From: Methanofollis fontis
GTDB taxonomy: Archaea; Halobacteriota; Methanomicrobia; Methanomicrobiales; Methanofollaceae
Reading direction: 5' to 3'
Length of the DNA stretch: 64,000 nucleotides
Assembly (NCBI RefSeq): GCF_004297185.1
Contig: NZ_PGCL01000002.1
Coordinates: 554,632-618,631, forward strand
Below are positions 16,584-25,787 of this stretch, one piece after another. Position 1 is the first letter of the stretch; every line of letters starts with the position of its first letter. The notes under the pieces are model-generated. The model was not told where the DNA came from and made no database searches. It was given only the letters and a program-made list of their open reading frames with translations. The position numbers and the translations under genes are program-made.

Positions 16584-17804
16584 CTACACATCTTTCCGGA
16601 AGAGCACGATCCTGTTGGTGTTGGTGCCGCGGGCATTGTTCGCCACGCCCCAGATGTTGGAGGTCTTGGTGAAGCACTGTCGGTTGAGCACGATCCCGGC
16701 CGGGATCAGCCCGCTCGCCGCACCCAGGGGGACCACATGCTCGTCAAGGGCGATGCTGCCGTTGCGCACCTCGCCGACCTCGAAGGCGATCCAGCCGCCC
16801 GGACGGGTGATCCGGTGGAGTTCACTGAACACCTCCTCCATCACCCTCTCCCATTCGCCGACCGTGCGGGCGGTGGTGATGCCGGCGGCGATGGCACCGG
16901 CATCGAGCCCGTTGAACCAGCAGCGCAGCCAGTTGTCCCGCGCATACTGGACGACATCCAGAAACGGCGGCGATGTGACGGTGAGGGCCACAGAACCGGA
17001 GGGGATGGACGGTGTCGAGGCGGCATCGCCGGTGAGGAAGAGGGCGCTCTTCCCCGCCTCCCGGAGCGAGCGACGCTCCGCCTCCGTGAGATCTTTCAGG
17101 AGAGCGCGGCTCTTTTTCAGGATCAGGGCATGGGTGTCGCGGTAGTCGGGGCACTGGTTCCGCTTTTGATTGATCCGCCGCTGGCTCTCGGGCGAGACCG
17201 CCTGGTTCGGCGGGAGGGTGTAGACCGAAAAAAAACCCTTTGAATGCCCGGTGAGGCGGGTGGTGGCCGTCATCCGGATCCAGCGGTCGACCGGATCTGC
17301 ACTCTTGCCCCGCTCCATCAGGTAGCGGCGGAGGGCCACGATCTCGGCCTCGGTCCTCTCATGGTAGAACATCGAGAGATCGATCTCCGCCCGTTCACCC
17401 GTATCCCGGGGGATCGCCGAAAGTCGTGCCTCAACCTCATCGAGCGCCGGAGGCTCCAGCCTCGGGGCGGCGAGAATTGCCGAGAGGGGGTTTGCATCAT
17501 TCGCCGCAACCCTGCGCCCGAGGAGAGCGCCCTCAACCGCCGTCGTCCCACGACCGCTGAAGGGATCGTAGACGAGATCGCCGGCCGATGTGAGGAGTCT
17601 GATGAAAAAACGGGGGAGTTGCGGCTTGAAACAGGCGCGGTACGACACCTCATGGATGGATGAGGCCTGGCGCTGCCGGGACGTCCAGAACTCGTTGATG
17701 TAGCGGGGGACGCTCTCCCCCCCGCAACGGACGCTCTCCACCTCGGTGCGCCCGCCATCCACCGCCACACACTGCCTGAGATAGCGGTCGAGGGTGCCGG
17801 ACAT
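16584..17804 (-). CDS. Orphan DNA methyltransferase (TSPPF motif, beta-class N4/N6 amino type)
   Basis: A 406-aa SAM-dependent DNA amino-methyltransferase. VTSPPFLDVVQY is the catalytic motif IV (S-P-P-Y/F; TSPP is common in m4C enzymes), and DLVYDPFSGRGTTAVEGALLG near the N-terminus has the D-P-F-x-G-x-G-T-T SAM-binding form. GWIAFEVGEV resembles motif V-VI. Start at 17804 is favoured by GGAGGAGA nine nt upstream; an ATG at 17825 would add seven residues. No restriction endonuclease is next to it, so it may act in regulation or protection. The recognition site is unknown. Confidence 0.85.
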   Translation of the reverse strand: MSGTLDRYLRQCVAVDGGRTEVESVRCGGESVPRYINEFWTSRQRQASSIHEVSYRACFKPQLPRFFIRLLTSAGDLVYDPFSGRGTTAVEGALLGRRVAANDANPLSAILAAPRLEPPALDEVEARLSAIPRDTGERAEIDLSMFYHERTEAEIVALRRYLMERGKSADPVDRWIRMTATTRLTGHSKGFFSVYTLPPNQAVSPESQRRINQKRNQCPDYRDTHALILKKSRALLKDLTEAERRSLREAGKSALFLTGDAASTPSIPSGSVALTVTSPPFLDVVQYARDNWLRCWFNGLDAGAIAAGITTARTVGEWERVMEEVFSELHRITRPGGWIAFEVGEVRNGSIALDEHVVPLGAASGLIPAGIVLNRQCFTKTSNIWGVANNARGTNTNRIVLFRKDV

Positions 17805-17843
17805 CTGATATGATCTCTCCTCCATGCCTCTTCTCACCTCCGG

Positions 17844-18959
17844 TCAGGGGATGATCTCGGCTCCGTTATACCGTTCATATGCAAAGGCATCAGCACCGAC
17901 AGTCCCCTCCCTGATCAGACGGCGCACCCGCGGGAGCACCTCCGTCAGCGCCTCATGGAGGTTCCTGACCGTTCCGCAGACTGCCGCCCGCCCCTCAGGG
18001 GGCCACGGACGCAGCACGTTTGAGTAGAGGCACCGCCCCCCGCAGAAGCCAAGCAGATCGCAGCTGGCACACTCACCGCCGATTGCAACAACAGGGAGGC
18101 GGTCCGGGCGTGCGGTGCGGATATCACCGAGATAATAGTCGTTCATGCCGACCATGCAGGGACAGGGGACGATCCGCCCGTCGGTCATGATCGTATAGCA
18201 GGCAGAGCCGCAGCCGCACCGCAGTGCACTCTCCGTCCCCTCCAGCAGGTCGGCCATACAGCCCAGGAAGGGATACCAGCGCTCCACCCTCCCGGTTTCC
18301 ATCCGTTCAAGCCACTCTCCGACGAGACGGCGGATGCCGGGGTTGTAGCACTCCTCCGCCCAGCGGGCAAAGGAGCGGCGCGACCAGTCGCCCCAGAAGT
18401 TGGCATCGATCTGCCAGTGGACGGCGTCAAAGGGTCGGTCTGGGAGGTCGGCGCAATGGAGGACCGCACTATAGATATCGGTATTCTCGGTGATGGTCAT
18501 CCTGGCGATCATCTCCGGGGCCGGAGCGGCGCGACGCATCCCCCGTACATTCTCCATCACCCGGCGGTAGACGCCGGCACCCCGATGGGCGTTGGTGAGC
18601 GCCTCCGGACCATCGATCGAGATGAACATGGCGGAAAAACGACCCGCATAGGAGGGGTCCAGGCGGTCGAGGAGGACGCCGTTTGTCTGGAGCATGAAGC
18701 GGCAGGCGGGAGCGTCATCGATGATCTCCTGGATCAGGGCGATCCTGAGCAGGGGCTCGCCCCCGTAGAAGGTGAGCACGGGCTCGGGATCCCGGCGGAG
18801 AAAACGGTAGAGGTCGGGGAGGTCATACGAGAGATCTGGCGGTATATCACTGTCGACCGCCACCTCTGTTTCTGGTATATCGTTCTCCTCGAAATCCTTT
18901 CCGCGGCAGTAGGTGCAGCAGAGATTGCAGTCGTCGGTGAGGATGAGATGATAATACAT
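17844..18959 (-). CDS. Radical SAM/SPASM-like enzyme, putative peptide-modifying
   Basis: About 371 aa from ATG 18959. The radical SAM cluster motif C-x3-C-x2-C is in DDCNLCCTYCRGKDF, followed by TFYGGEPLL, FMLQTNGVLL and MFISIDGPEAL, typical of the SPASM/anaerobic sulfatase-maturase type. The C-terminal third is rich in cysteines (RCGCGSACYT, VPCPCMVG, ECASCDLLGFCGGRCLY) and should hold auxiliary clusters. It resembles the archaeal AF1577-like group thought to modify peptides. No precursor peptide is recognisable next to it. Upstream in-frame codons run to 19151, so the start is uncertain. It is divergent from ablA. Confidence 0.78.
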   Translation of the reverse strand: MYYHLILTDDCNLCCTYCRGKDFEENDIPETEVAVDSDIPPDLSYDLPDLYRFLRRDPEPVLTFYGGEPLLRIALIQEIIDDAPACRFMLQTNGVLLDRLDPSYAGRFSAMFISIDGPEALTNAHRGAGVYRRVMENVRGMRRAAPAPEMIARMTITENTDIYSAVLHCADLPDRPFDAVHWQIDANFWGDWSRRSFARWAEECYNPGIRRLVGEWLERMETGRVERWYPFLGCMADLLEGTESALRCGCGSACYTIMTDGRIVPCPCMVGMNDYYLGDIRTARPDRLPVVAIGGECASCDLLGFCGGRCLYSNVLRPWPPEGRAAVCGTVRNLHEALTEVLPRVRRLIREGTVGADAFAYERYNGAEIIP

Positions 18960-19193
18960 CCTCCCCAGAGGTTGTGCACGGACGGCGATAAATCCACCCC
19001 GACGAATGCAGGGGCAGAACCTCGCCATCTCATGGAAATACGGCCAGTTCACGGGATTTTTGAGAGGAGCACGCCGCAGCCCGAGACCAAAAAAAGCCCA
19101 TGAAGAACCCGGTTCGCCAGAATTAATCGTATAATAAATTATCCGATTCACTATATCTATGGTCGCTAATAGAGCTCATAACGGAGGATTCAG

Positions 19194-20507
19194 ATGATCA
19201 GCGATACAACCACGGAACAGGAAATCGCAGACCGTATCACCCCGGACAACGCCGTTGCGCGGTGGACCGACTGGCGGTGGCAGACCGGTCATGCGATCCG
19301 CGACATTACAACCTTCGAGCGGGCCCTCGGCATCACCTTCCCGCCGGATGAGCGTGAAGTCCTTGAGCAGACGGTGGAGCAGTTCCCGCTCTCCGTCACA
19401 CCATACTATCTCTCACTTATCGATCGGGACGATTATCGAAACGATCCCATATTCATGCAGTGCTTCCCCTCCGTACAGGAGCTCGAGGTCGAACCCTATG
19501 ATCTCTCCGACCCGCTGGCGGAGGACCGGGACCACCCGGCGCCCTGCATCACCCACCGCTACCCGGACCGCGTGCTCTTTCTGGTCTCGAACGTCTGCGC
19601 CATGTACTGCCGGCATTGCACCAGAAAGCGGCGGGTCGGCGATGTGGATTCGATCCCCTCAAAAGAGGAGATCGAGGCGGGTCTGGACTACATCAGGACC
19701 CATCCGGCGATCCGAGATGTCCTCCTCTCGGGCGGCGATCCCCTCATGCTCCCCGACGATCTCCTCGACCATATCCTCACCGAACTCGATGCGATCGACC
19801 ACGTCGAGGTGGTGCGGATCGGCACCCGCATCCCGGTCGTGCTGCCCTACCGCATCACGCCCGGACTGGTGTCCATGCTCTCCCGCCATCAGCCGCTCTG
19901 GATCAATACCCATTTCAACCATCCGGCCGAGATCACCGCATCCTCCGAAGAAGCGCTCCGCCGTCTCGCCGATGCCGGGATACCGCTCGGCAACCAGACC
20001 GTCCTGCTCGCAAACGTCAACGATTGTCCCCGCCTGCAGCGCACCCTTGCCCACAAACTGGTGAAGAACCGCGTCCGACCCTATTACCTCTACCAGTGCG
20101 ACCTCTCCGAAGGGCTCTCCCACTTCAGGACATCGGTGGCAAAGGGGGTGGAGATCATCGAGAACATGATCGGGCATACGAGCGGGTTCTGCGTTCCCAC
20201 CTATGTGATCGATGCACCGGGCGGCGGCGGAAAGATACCGCTGACGCCAAACTACCTGATCTCGTGGTCAGACCACAAGGTGGTGCTCCGCAACTACGAG
20301 GGGGTGATCACCACCTATCAGGAACCCGCCAACTACCGCCCGATCTACTGTGAGGGGAACTGCCCGGACTGCACCCTCCAGCTCAGGGAGGAGAATGCCG
20401 AAGAGCCCGGACAGGTCGGGATCGCACGCCTCCTCTCAGATCTCGACGACACCTCCACGCTTGTCCCGGAGAACACCGAACGGATGGAGCGCCGCACGGA
20501 TGCCTGA
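19194..20507 (+). CDS. ablA: Lysine 2,3-aminomutase
   Basis: A 437-aa radical SAM enzyme converting L-alpha-lysine to L-beta-lysine with PLP. The cluster cysteines are in [18 protein letters not shown] (C-x3-C-x2-C), and [12 protein letters not shown] is the SAM-binding region. The C-terminal [13 protein letters not shown] contains the conserved PLP-lysine context. In methanogens the product is acetylated by AblB to the compatible solute N-epsilon-acetyl-beta-lysine, and ablB overlaps this gene by 8 nt. GGAGG lies about 9 nt before the start. Expression is expected to respond to salt. Confidence 0.93.
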   Translation: MISDTTTEQEIADRITPDNAVARWTDWRWQTGHAIRDITTFERALGITFPPDEREVLEQTVEQFPLSVTPYYLSLIDRDDYRNDPIFMQCFPSVQELEVEPYDLSDPLAEDRDHPAPCITHRYPDRVLFLVSNVCAMYCRHCTRKRRVGDVDSIPSKEEIEAGLDYIRTHPAIRDVLLSGGDPLMLPDDLLDHILTELDAIDHVEVVRIGTRIPVVLPYRITPGLVSMLSRHQPLWINTHFNHPAEITASSEEALRRLADAGIPLGNQTVLLANVNDCPRLQRTLAHKLVKNRVRPYYLYQCDLSEGLSHFRTSVAKGVEIIENMIGHTSGFCVPTYVIDAPGGGGKIPLTPNYLISWSDHKVVLRNYEGVITTYQEPANYRPIYCEGNCPDCTLQLREENAEEPGQVGIARLLSDLDDTSTLVPENTERMERRTDA

Positions 20508-21324
20508 CACCGTCACGAGGATCGGGGACTCGCTCCTCCAGCACGGTCCGGCGAACAGACGCGTCTACCTGATGCACCTGGCACAGGGCGACGAGGGGGA
20601 GATGCCCGCCCGACTCATCTCCCTTGCACAGGAGAAGGGCTATACCAAGGTGATCGCCCGCATCCCGGCAGGAGCATGCGATCCCTTCTATGCCGCCGGT
20701 TTCCATCTTGAAGCCGCCATCCCGGGACTCTACGGCGGGGAGGAGGACGGGTGTTTTGCCGCCCTCTTTCTCGATCCCGGACGGTCAACAGACCCCAAGG
20801 TCACCGTCGAGCGTTCCCTGCTCGGGAGCGGCGAGAGAGAGAGGAGCGTCGCCATACCGGAGGGGTGCCGGATCCGCGAGGCAGGACCGGCGGATGCGGA
20901 TGCGGTGGCAGACCTGTATGCCGGCACCTTCGAAACCTATCCCTTCCCGATCGACGATCCGGCATATCTCAGGCGGGCGATGGCAGACCATGTCCGGTTT
21001 TTTGTTGCAGAGGCGGATGACGGGATCGTGGCCGCATCATCGGCCGAGATCGATCCCGAAGGCCGGAATGCGGAGATGACCGACCTTGCCGTCCGTCCGG
21101 CATGGCGGGGCCGCGGACTTTCGTCCGCGCTCCTGCAGAGGATGGAGAGAGCGGCACGGGACGAAGGGATCAGGACGGCCTACACCATTGCGCGGGCGGC
21201 ATGGTATCCGGTCAACCGCCTGTTTGCCGGTGCGGGCTACCGTTATTCGGGCACGCTGATCAACAACACCCAGATCTGCGGGAGATGCGAGAGCATGCAT
21301 GTCTGGCACCGCCGTCTGGACTGA
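20500..21324 (+). CDS. ablB: Beta-lysine N6-acetyltransferase
   Basis: A 274-aa GNAT acetyltransferase. The C-terminal GNAT core has [20 protein letters not shown], the acetyl-CoA loop R-x-x-G-x-G/A, and [20 protein letters not shown]. The N-terminal half (about 1-125) is the AblB-specific extension, with [18 protein letters not shown] and [14 protein letters not shown]. It acetylates beta-lysine made by AblA, completing an osmolyte pathway. The 8-nt overlap with ablA indicates coupled translation. Confidence 0.92.
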   Translation: MPDTVTRIGDSLLQHGPANRRVYLMHLAQGDEGEMPARLISLAQEKGYTKVIARIPAGACDPFYAAGFHLEAAIPGLYGGEEDGCFAALFLDPGRSTDPKVTVERSLLGSGERERSVAIPEGCRIREAGPADADAVADLYAGTFETYPFPIDDPAYLRRAMADHVRFFVAEADDGIVAASSAEIDPEGRNAEMTDLAVRPAWRGRGLSSALLQRMERAARDEGIRTAYTIARAAWYPVNRLFAGAGYRYSGTLINNTQICGRCESMHVWHRRLD

Positions 21325-21366
21325 GGGGCACAATCTATTTACCGTCATCCCTCCCCCTACCCCATC

Positions 21367-21528
21367 ATGGACATGTACAAGTGCACAAAGTGCGGCTATA
21401 TCTACAACCCATCCACCGGCGACCATACCCAGAACATCCCGCCAAACACGCCCTTTGAAAAACTGCCTGAAAATTGGGTCTGTCCCCGGTGCGGCGCCGG
21501 CAAGAGCGCATTTGTGAAGAAAGAATGA
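21367..21528 (+). CDS. rub: Rubredoxin
   Basis: A 53-aa protein with the two rubredoxin knuckles: YKCTKCGYIYNP (C6, C9) and WVCPRCGAGKSAF (C39, C42), which bind a single iron. The spacing and conserved aromatics (Y4, Y11, W37) fit. It is a small electron carrier used by methanogens in oxygen/peroxide defence or with flavoproteins. Its TGA overlaps the ATG of the next gene, and an iron-sulfur flavoprotein lies nearby on the other strand. Confidence 0.95.
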   Translation: MDMYKCTKCGYIYNPSTGDHTQNIPPNTPFEKLPENWVCPRCGAGKSAFVKKE

Positions 21529-22301
21529 CGAATACCGGCAGGGGCCGGACCGCCTTTGTCGACCTGGAGTTCGGTTACGCCTACGGGACGCACCGTTGTA
21601 TCTCCATGCCAATCGAGGCGGGGGTCGTCGTCTATGACCATTCAGAGGACCGTCCCATATTTGGGGGATGGGAGTGCAGAGAGGACCTCGAGGTGGAGAT
21701 CTGGCAGAACCGGACCGACGCCCTGGGCAGGCGGACGGGGGTGAGCACCCATGTGGCAAACCCCGGCAGGAGGAAGATCATGTCACCGTATGACCCGCGT
21801 CATAGACTGAAACGGGAGGGGTGGCGCCGGGCCCGGCGGTCGGCATCGGCACTCTTCGACGAACTCTCGGGCTTCATGGAGGATCTCTGCCGGCAGGAGA
21901 GGCCGACGGCGTTCTGTTTCTTTGCCCGCGGGCTGGAGTGCCGGGCACTGAAACAGGCGGGGTTCGATCTCTCGCCCTACCCGTGCTCAGACATCCAGCA
22001 GGACGTGGGGGCAACACTCGGACTCAAAGACCTGATCTCCCTTGACCGGGCCGCCTGTATGATCGGATTCGCCCATGAGGGGGCGGCGATCCGATCGCAT
22101 CACCACCGGTATCCGGTGCCGCCCCGCTTCTCGCCCTATATCATGCCGCACCGTGCCGTGGGCGACGCCGCCAGGATCTTTCTCCTCCACCGCGAATACT
22201 CCTCAGACCGGGGGCGGTTCTGCCGCTCGGCCGAGGCCTATGCCGCCGCATGCGGAAATGGCGGGGATCACTCCGAGACCAGCCATCGCCCGAGTGCGTA
22301 G
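21525..22301 (+). CDS. Putative DEDDh-type 3'-5' exonuclease domain protein
   Basis: A 258-aa protein starting inside the rubredoxin stop (ATGA). TAFVDLEFGYAYG carries a D-x-E pair like exonuclease motif I, and PHRAVGDAARIFLL has H-x4-D like the DnaQ motif III. The middle (AFCFFARGLECRALKQAGFDL) is where motif II lies in this fold. These suggest a DnaQ/RNase T-like exonuclease, but the similarity is weak and no relative is recognised. Coupling to rubredoxin is odd for a nuclease. The last 34 nt overlap the convergent flavoprotein gene. Confidence 0.55.
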   Translation: MTNTGRGRTAFVDLEFGYAYGTHRCISMPIEAGVVVYDHSEDRPIFGGWECREDLEVEIWQNRTDALGRRTGVSTHVANPGRRKIMSPYDPRHRLKREGWRRARRSASALFDELSGFMEDLCRQERPTAFCFFARGLECRALKQAGFDLSPYPCSDIQQDVGATLGLKDLISLDRAACMIGFAHEGAAIRSHHHRYPVPPRFSPYIMPHRAVGDAARIFLLHREYSSDRGRFCRSAEAYAAACGNGGDHSETSHRPSA

Positions 22302-22837
22302 GCCCGGTCCATCATGGCACTGTCGTCCTCCACCTCGCCGGGCTCGAGAAGACCGGGAACAATGAGCGGCGCCGCCACCCTGAGGCCGAAAAACTCCATC
22401 GTCGCCGAGAGGTGGGCGGCCATCGGGGCATAGACATCCGGGTTCGCATCCCCCTGCGGCAGGATCAGGGCGGCTTTTTTTCCGGGAAGGATCCGCGATG
22501 AGAAGTCGGCATTGAGGAAGGCATACCAGCGGTCGATGAAACTCTTTGCCGTCCCTGTCGGCATCCCGAAGTAGATGGGTGTGCCCAGAATGATCCCGTC
22601 GCATTCCTGCACCAGCGGGTAGATATCGTCCATGCCGTCATTGAGCCTGCACTCCCCGGCCTTTTTGCAGTAGCCGCACCCCTGACAGTCACGGAAGGCC
22701 AGATCGTTCAGGTGGACCACGGTCCGTTTGGCACCTGCATCTACCGCCCCCTTCAGGGCATGGCCAACAAGGATATCGGTGTTGCCCCCTTTTCTCGGGC
22801 TTCCGACAAATCCCACAACCTTCATGGAGCAGTGCAT
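22268..22837 (-). CDS. Iron-sulfur flavoprotein (flavodoxin-like FMN reductase family)
   Basis: A 189-aa flavodoxin-fold protein. KVVGFVGSPRKGGNTDILV is the FMN phosphate loop. CQGCGYCKKAGEC is the compact C-x2-C-x2-C-x5-C cluster site of the ISF family known from Methanosarcina, and GTPIYFGMPTGTAKSFIDR is the second flavin loop. Such proteins pass single electrons from ferredoxin and have been linked to O2/H2O2 detoxification in methanogens. The start at 22837 is preceded by TAGGAG. Rubredoxin, a possible redox partner, is encoded nearby on the opposite strand. Confidence 0.9.
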   Translation of the reverse strand: MHCSMKVVGFVGSPRKGGNTDILVGHALKGAVDAGAKRTVVHLNDLAFRDCQGCGYCKKAGECRLNDGMDDIYPLVQECDGIILGTPIYFGMPTGTAKSFIDRWYAFLNADFSSRILPGKKAALILPQGDANPDVYAPMAAHLSATMEFFGLRVAAPLIVPGLLEPGEVEDDSAMMDRAYALGRWLVSE

Positions 22838-22885
22838 GGCCCTTCTCCTATATGAAAGGGCAGGATAAAAGAGAGGATAGGGGAG

Positions 22886-23503
22886 TTATGCCCCGGCGAC
22901 ATTGAATGTGACCGAGAAGGCGGTGTCGGTGGCGGTGACGTTCTCCCACGGTCGATGATATACTGCCGAGAAGGTCTGAATACCGCTCCCGTCCGCACGG
23001 ACCACCCAGGTACGGGTGCCCCCGACACCGACCATACCGGCGGGATGCTCGTCCACGGTGTAGGTGTCGCTCACGATGACAAGACCGTTGGAGACCGTTG
23101 CATTCCACTGATATCCGGTTGTCGGGTTCTCCTCAAGTTCGATCGTCACACTCTCCCCCTCCGTCAGGTCAACGGTCGTGCCGTCGGCACTCTCGTTCAG
23201 GGTAACCGCAGGTGCCCCGGCAGTCATGGCAGCACGGTAGGCCTCCCAGGCATCCATCTCGGTGCCGTTGGGGAAGATGCAGACGCCGTACTCGTTTCCG
23301 TCAGCGTCTTTCCGGATCTCGTAGTCATATCCCATTTCATCGCACCAGACGGCGGACGGATTCGCCATCCCGACCTCCGTTGTGCCGGCGGGTGTGTCGT
23401 CTGCCGTCCGGTCCCCTCCTGAGGTGCACCCTGCCCCGCAGAGGCAGGCGCAGAGGAGGAGGACCGCCGCTCCTGTGGCCAGTTGCTTCATGAAGGCGTA
23501 CAT
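22886..23503 (-). CDS. Lipoprotein with DUF333-like and chagasin-like (I42 inhibitor) domains
   Basis: About 205 aa. A signal peptide ends in a lipobox (LCACLCGAGC), so it should be membrane-anchored outside the cell. The first domain, NPSAVWCDEMGYDYEIR with YGVCIFPNGT, matches DUF333, a short repeat with two cysteines. The second contains ENPTTGYQWN, VGVGGTRTWVV and a C-terminal beta strand, the three loops of chagasin-type cysteine protease inhibitors. It may protect the envelope from proteases. The ATG at 23503 is used, with a GTG one codon earlier. Confidence 0.82.
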   Translation of the reverse strand: MYAFMKQLATGAAVLLLCACLCGAGCTSGGDRTADDTPAGTTEVGMANPSAVWCDEMGYDYEIRKDADGNEYGVCIFPNGTEMDAWEAYRAAMTAGAPAVTLNESADGTTVDLTEGESVTIELEENPTTGYQWNATVSNGLVIVSDTYTVDEHPAGMVGVGGTRTWVVRADGSGIQTFSAVYHRPWENVTATDTAFSVTFNVAGA

Positions 23504-23713
23504 CACACTCTGAAGAGATAAAAGATACTATAAGTTCGATTATTTTCGAATCAATTGCAATTCTGGAGATTTACTGATCTCATCCGATTGAAGAATCTTA
23601 AAAGACGTTAAACACATATTTGAAAGTCAATACTAAATAAAAATATATCTCAGCCCCTTTTTAAATCAAACAATACAGAAACAAATATATATTGACGACG
23701 AACATTAGAAGCC

Positions 23714-24175
23714 ATGCCAATCCCCGGCACGGCGACACTACGGGTCCTCATGGTGGACGATGATGCAGACCTCCTCCGGACAATGAGCCTCTATCTTGAG
23801 AGCATGGACAACGTCTCGGTTTCAACGGTGCCTTCCCCGATCATGGCCCTCAGGAAACTGATGTCCGAACATTACGACGTCTGCGTCTCCGATTTCAATA
23901 TGCCGGGCATGAACGGGATCTCATTTCTCGACGCCATCAGGAGAGACGGCAATCCCATACCCTTCCTGATGGTAACCGGGAGCGGCACCGATCGGCTTGA
24001 ATCGCAGGCATTCGCCGCCGGGGTCGAGCGGGTCATCCGGAAGAACAGGGAAGGGGATCTCTTCTTCCGGGAACTGGTCGATGCCGTCAGAACCGCCGCG
24101 GAAGGTTCAGGACAGACGTCGACCGGCATTCCGGCCTGTTCGAAAACCTGCATTCGCAGCCCTATTTCCCCCTGA
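23714..24175 (+). CDS. Stand-alone response regulator receiver protein
   Basis: A 153-aa protein with one REC domain (residues 9-130). VLMVDDDADLLRTM holds the acidic pocket, DVCVSDFNMPGMNG the phospho-acceptor Asp, LMVTGSG the conserved Thr and RVIRKN the Lys. There is no output domain, so it would signal by protein contacts. The AT-rich 210 bp upstream (23504-23713) has a box A (AAATATAT, 23683-23690) about 25 bp before the ATG, so the mRNA should be leaderless. The kinase is not adjacent; the PAS-GAF kinase at 14991 is a possible partner. Confidence 0.88.
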   Translation: MPIPGTATLRVLMVDDDADLLRTMSLYLESMDNVSVSTVPSPIMALRKLMSEHYDVCVSDFNMPGMNGISFLDAIRRDGNPIPFLMVTGSGTDRLESQAFAAGVERVIRKNREGDLFFRELVDAVRTAAEGSGQTSTGIPACSKTCIRSPISP

Positions 24176-24188
24176 TCGCCCTATCACG

Positions 24189-24851
24189 CTATTTTGATTT
24201 CGCACGCCGATATCCGGCAGGTTCCCGCACCGCCCCCCCCATCGCCACCAGATCGTCGAGCGCCTTCAGGATCTCTTCATCTTCCGCCCAGATACCGAAC
24301 CGTCCTGCAAGGAGCGCCGCAATGGACGCCGTAACTGTCGGGACATCGGAGAGCACCCGCTCCACGAAGCCGACCAGATCCTCATGGAATGCCCAGGGGA
24401 AGATCACCCACTGCCAGGCATCGGCATACTCTGCATGATACCCGGGCTGGAGGTCTGATGTGCCCTTGTGGATGAGGACGGCAGTCCGCACCTCCCGGGG
24501 GTTGCGGGCCCGCAGATAGTCTGCCGCCAGACGGAGCGTTTCGCCGGTATCGGTGACGTCATCGACGATGAGCACGGATTGACCGGAGATCTCGGCGGCG
24601 AGGGGGTAGCGGATCACCGCCTCCTCATGCATCTGTGCGGCGATTCCCCAGTGCTCGATCTTGATGCCGGTCAGATTGCTGATCAGAAGGTCGTCGCAGA
24701 CGATGCGGGCCGGGACATACCCGCCGCGCCCGATGGCAACGACGATGTCGGGCCTGAAGCCCGAGGCCCGGATATGGGCGGCGAGCAGATGGGAAAGCCT
24801 GACCGAACGCTCCCAGGAAACGGTGTCGCAGGTGAAGTGGTCGGGGATCAT
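24189..24851 (-). CDS. Phosphoribosyltransferase-domain protein
   Basis: A 220-aa protein with a type I phosphoribosyltransferase domain in residues 1-150. DIVVAIGRGGYVPARIV is the N-terminal loop and SVLIVDDVTDTGETLRLA is the PRPP-binding motif. A C-terminal extension (about 155-220) is helical and charged (RFGIWAEDEEILKALDDL). This form is common in archaea as a purine/xanthine-guanine PRTase-like protein. The base specificity cannot be told. It converges with the response regulator gene, 13 nt apart. Confidence 0.85.
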   Translation of the reverse strand: MIPDHFTCDTVSWERSVRLSHLLAAHIRASGFRPDIVVAIGRGGYVPARIVCDDLLISNLTGIKIEHWGIAAQMHEEAVIRYPLAAEISGQSVLIVDDVTDTGETLRLAADYLRARNPREVRTAVLIHKGTSDLQPGYHAEYADAWQWVIFPWAFHEDLVGFVERVLSDVPTVTASIAALLAGRFGIWAEDEEILKALDDLVAMGGAVREPAGYRRAKSK

Positions 24852-24993
24852 CGATAGAGGGTGGCGCCGCCGGGATATAAAAGAGGCGACGCCCGCGGAC
24901 TACCTGGCATACCTGCGGGAGCGGGACTACCCGTTCGTCTCGTGCGGGCGGGAACGGGTGCACCAGCGGTATGTGGTGCGGAAGGGGGCATGA
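24850..24993 (+). pseudogene. Possible small gene or remnant without a normal start codon
   Basis: One frame reads DIKEATPADYLAYLRERDYP, then FVSCGRERVHQRYVVRKGA before TGA at 24991-24993. This looks like real protein in composition and helix pattern. No ATG, GTG or TTG is available in that frame between the divergent PRTase start and this stretch. It may be a decayed gene, or a leaderless gene with an unusual start. No family is recognised. Confidence 0.3.
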
Positions 24994-25131
24994 TACCTAC
25001 TCATGCTCTTGAAAGCCAGGGCGGAGCTGCGAGCGGCACGTCTTTTGACGCCAGAGTGATGCGGCCCGACACATGAATACAACCACAGGGCACGTCGATG
25101 CCTCCTCCCAAAAAAACAGAAATGGGTTTTT

Positions 25132-25689
25132 TCAGTTTCTGTGCACTTCTTCGAGGACGAACGCCCTGACGGTTTCGTCCGCCGCCGGGAGTGCCTCCTC
25201 CACCGCGGCAATGCCGGCAGGGTGCCCCATTTTCATGAGCGCCGCCGCCGCCAGGGCACGGCTGCTTTCGGTGCGTCCGGCCTTCATGGCGGTGATCAGG
25301 GGCTCCACGGCACGCGGGTCACCGATCCTGCCGAGTGCCCAGATCGCGGGGTTCGCCGCGGGATCCTTCCCGGCATTCACGACCTCGATCAGGGCTTCGG
25401 CGGCAGGTGTACCCACGCTGGCAAGTGCGATGGCGATCCTCCATCGGGCAGTCGTCGCCGTGTCGGTGAGGGCCTGCACCAGCGGTTCGACCGCCGGCAT
25501 CCCGATCCTCCCCAGGGCTCCGGCCGCCTGGAGGCTTCTGTAGGTGTCCCCCTTCTGCAAAGTATCCATCAGGACAGTGATCTCTTCGCGTTCAGGCTGC
25601 TCTTCGACAACAGGCGCCTCAAACCGCCCCCTGGTGTAAAAAATCCGGCCGGGCTCGCCTTTCCTCTTCTCCAGCTCAACAACAGGCAT
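25132..25689 (-). CDS. HEAT-repeat (PBS lyase-type) protein
   Basis: A 185-aa protein made largely of short helical repeats: AAGALGRIGMPAVEPLVQAL, then IALASVGTPAAEALIEVV, IWALGRIGDPRAVEPLITAM and AAAALMKMGHPAGIAAVEEA. These are HEAT/E-Z repeats, which form a curved protein-binding surface and occur in subunits loading or assembling cofactors. The N-terminal 40 residues are charged and not repetitive. The upstream neighbour on this strand is an HTH-PAS sensor, 98 bp away. The partner is unknown. Confidence 0.82.
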   Translation of the reverse strand: MPVVELEKRKGEPGRIFYTRGRFEAPVVEEQPEREEITVLMDTLQKGDTYRSLQAAGALGRIGMPAVEPLVQALTDTATTARWRIAIALASVGTPAAEALIEVVNAGKDPAANPAIWALGRIGDPRAVEPLITAMKAGRTESSRALAAAALMKMGHPAGIAAVEEALPAADETVRAFVLEEVHRN

Positions 25690-25787
25690 TTCTTTTCACC
25701 TCCTGTGACATCCAGCCCTCTTGCCCGGTATTATCATCAAGGTTTACGAAATAGAGCCGCTGAACCCTGTTGCTTTGCATAGTTTTA

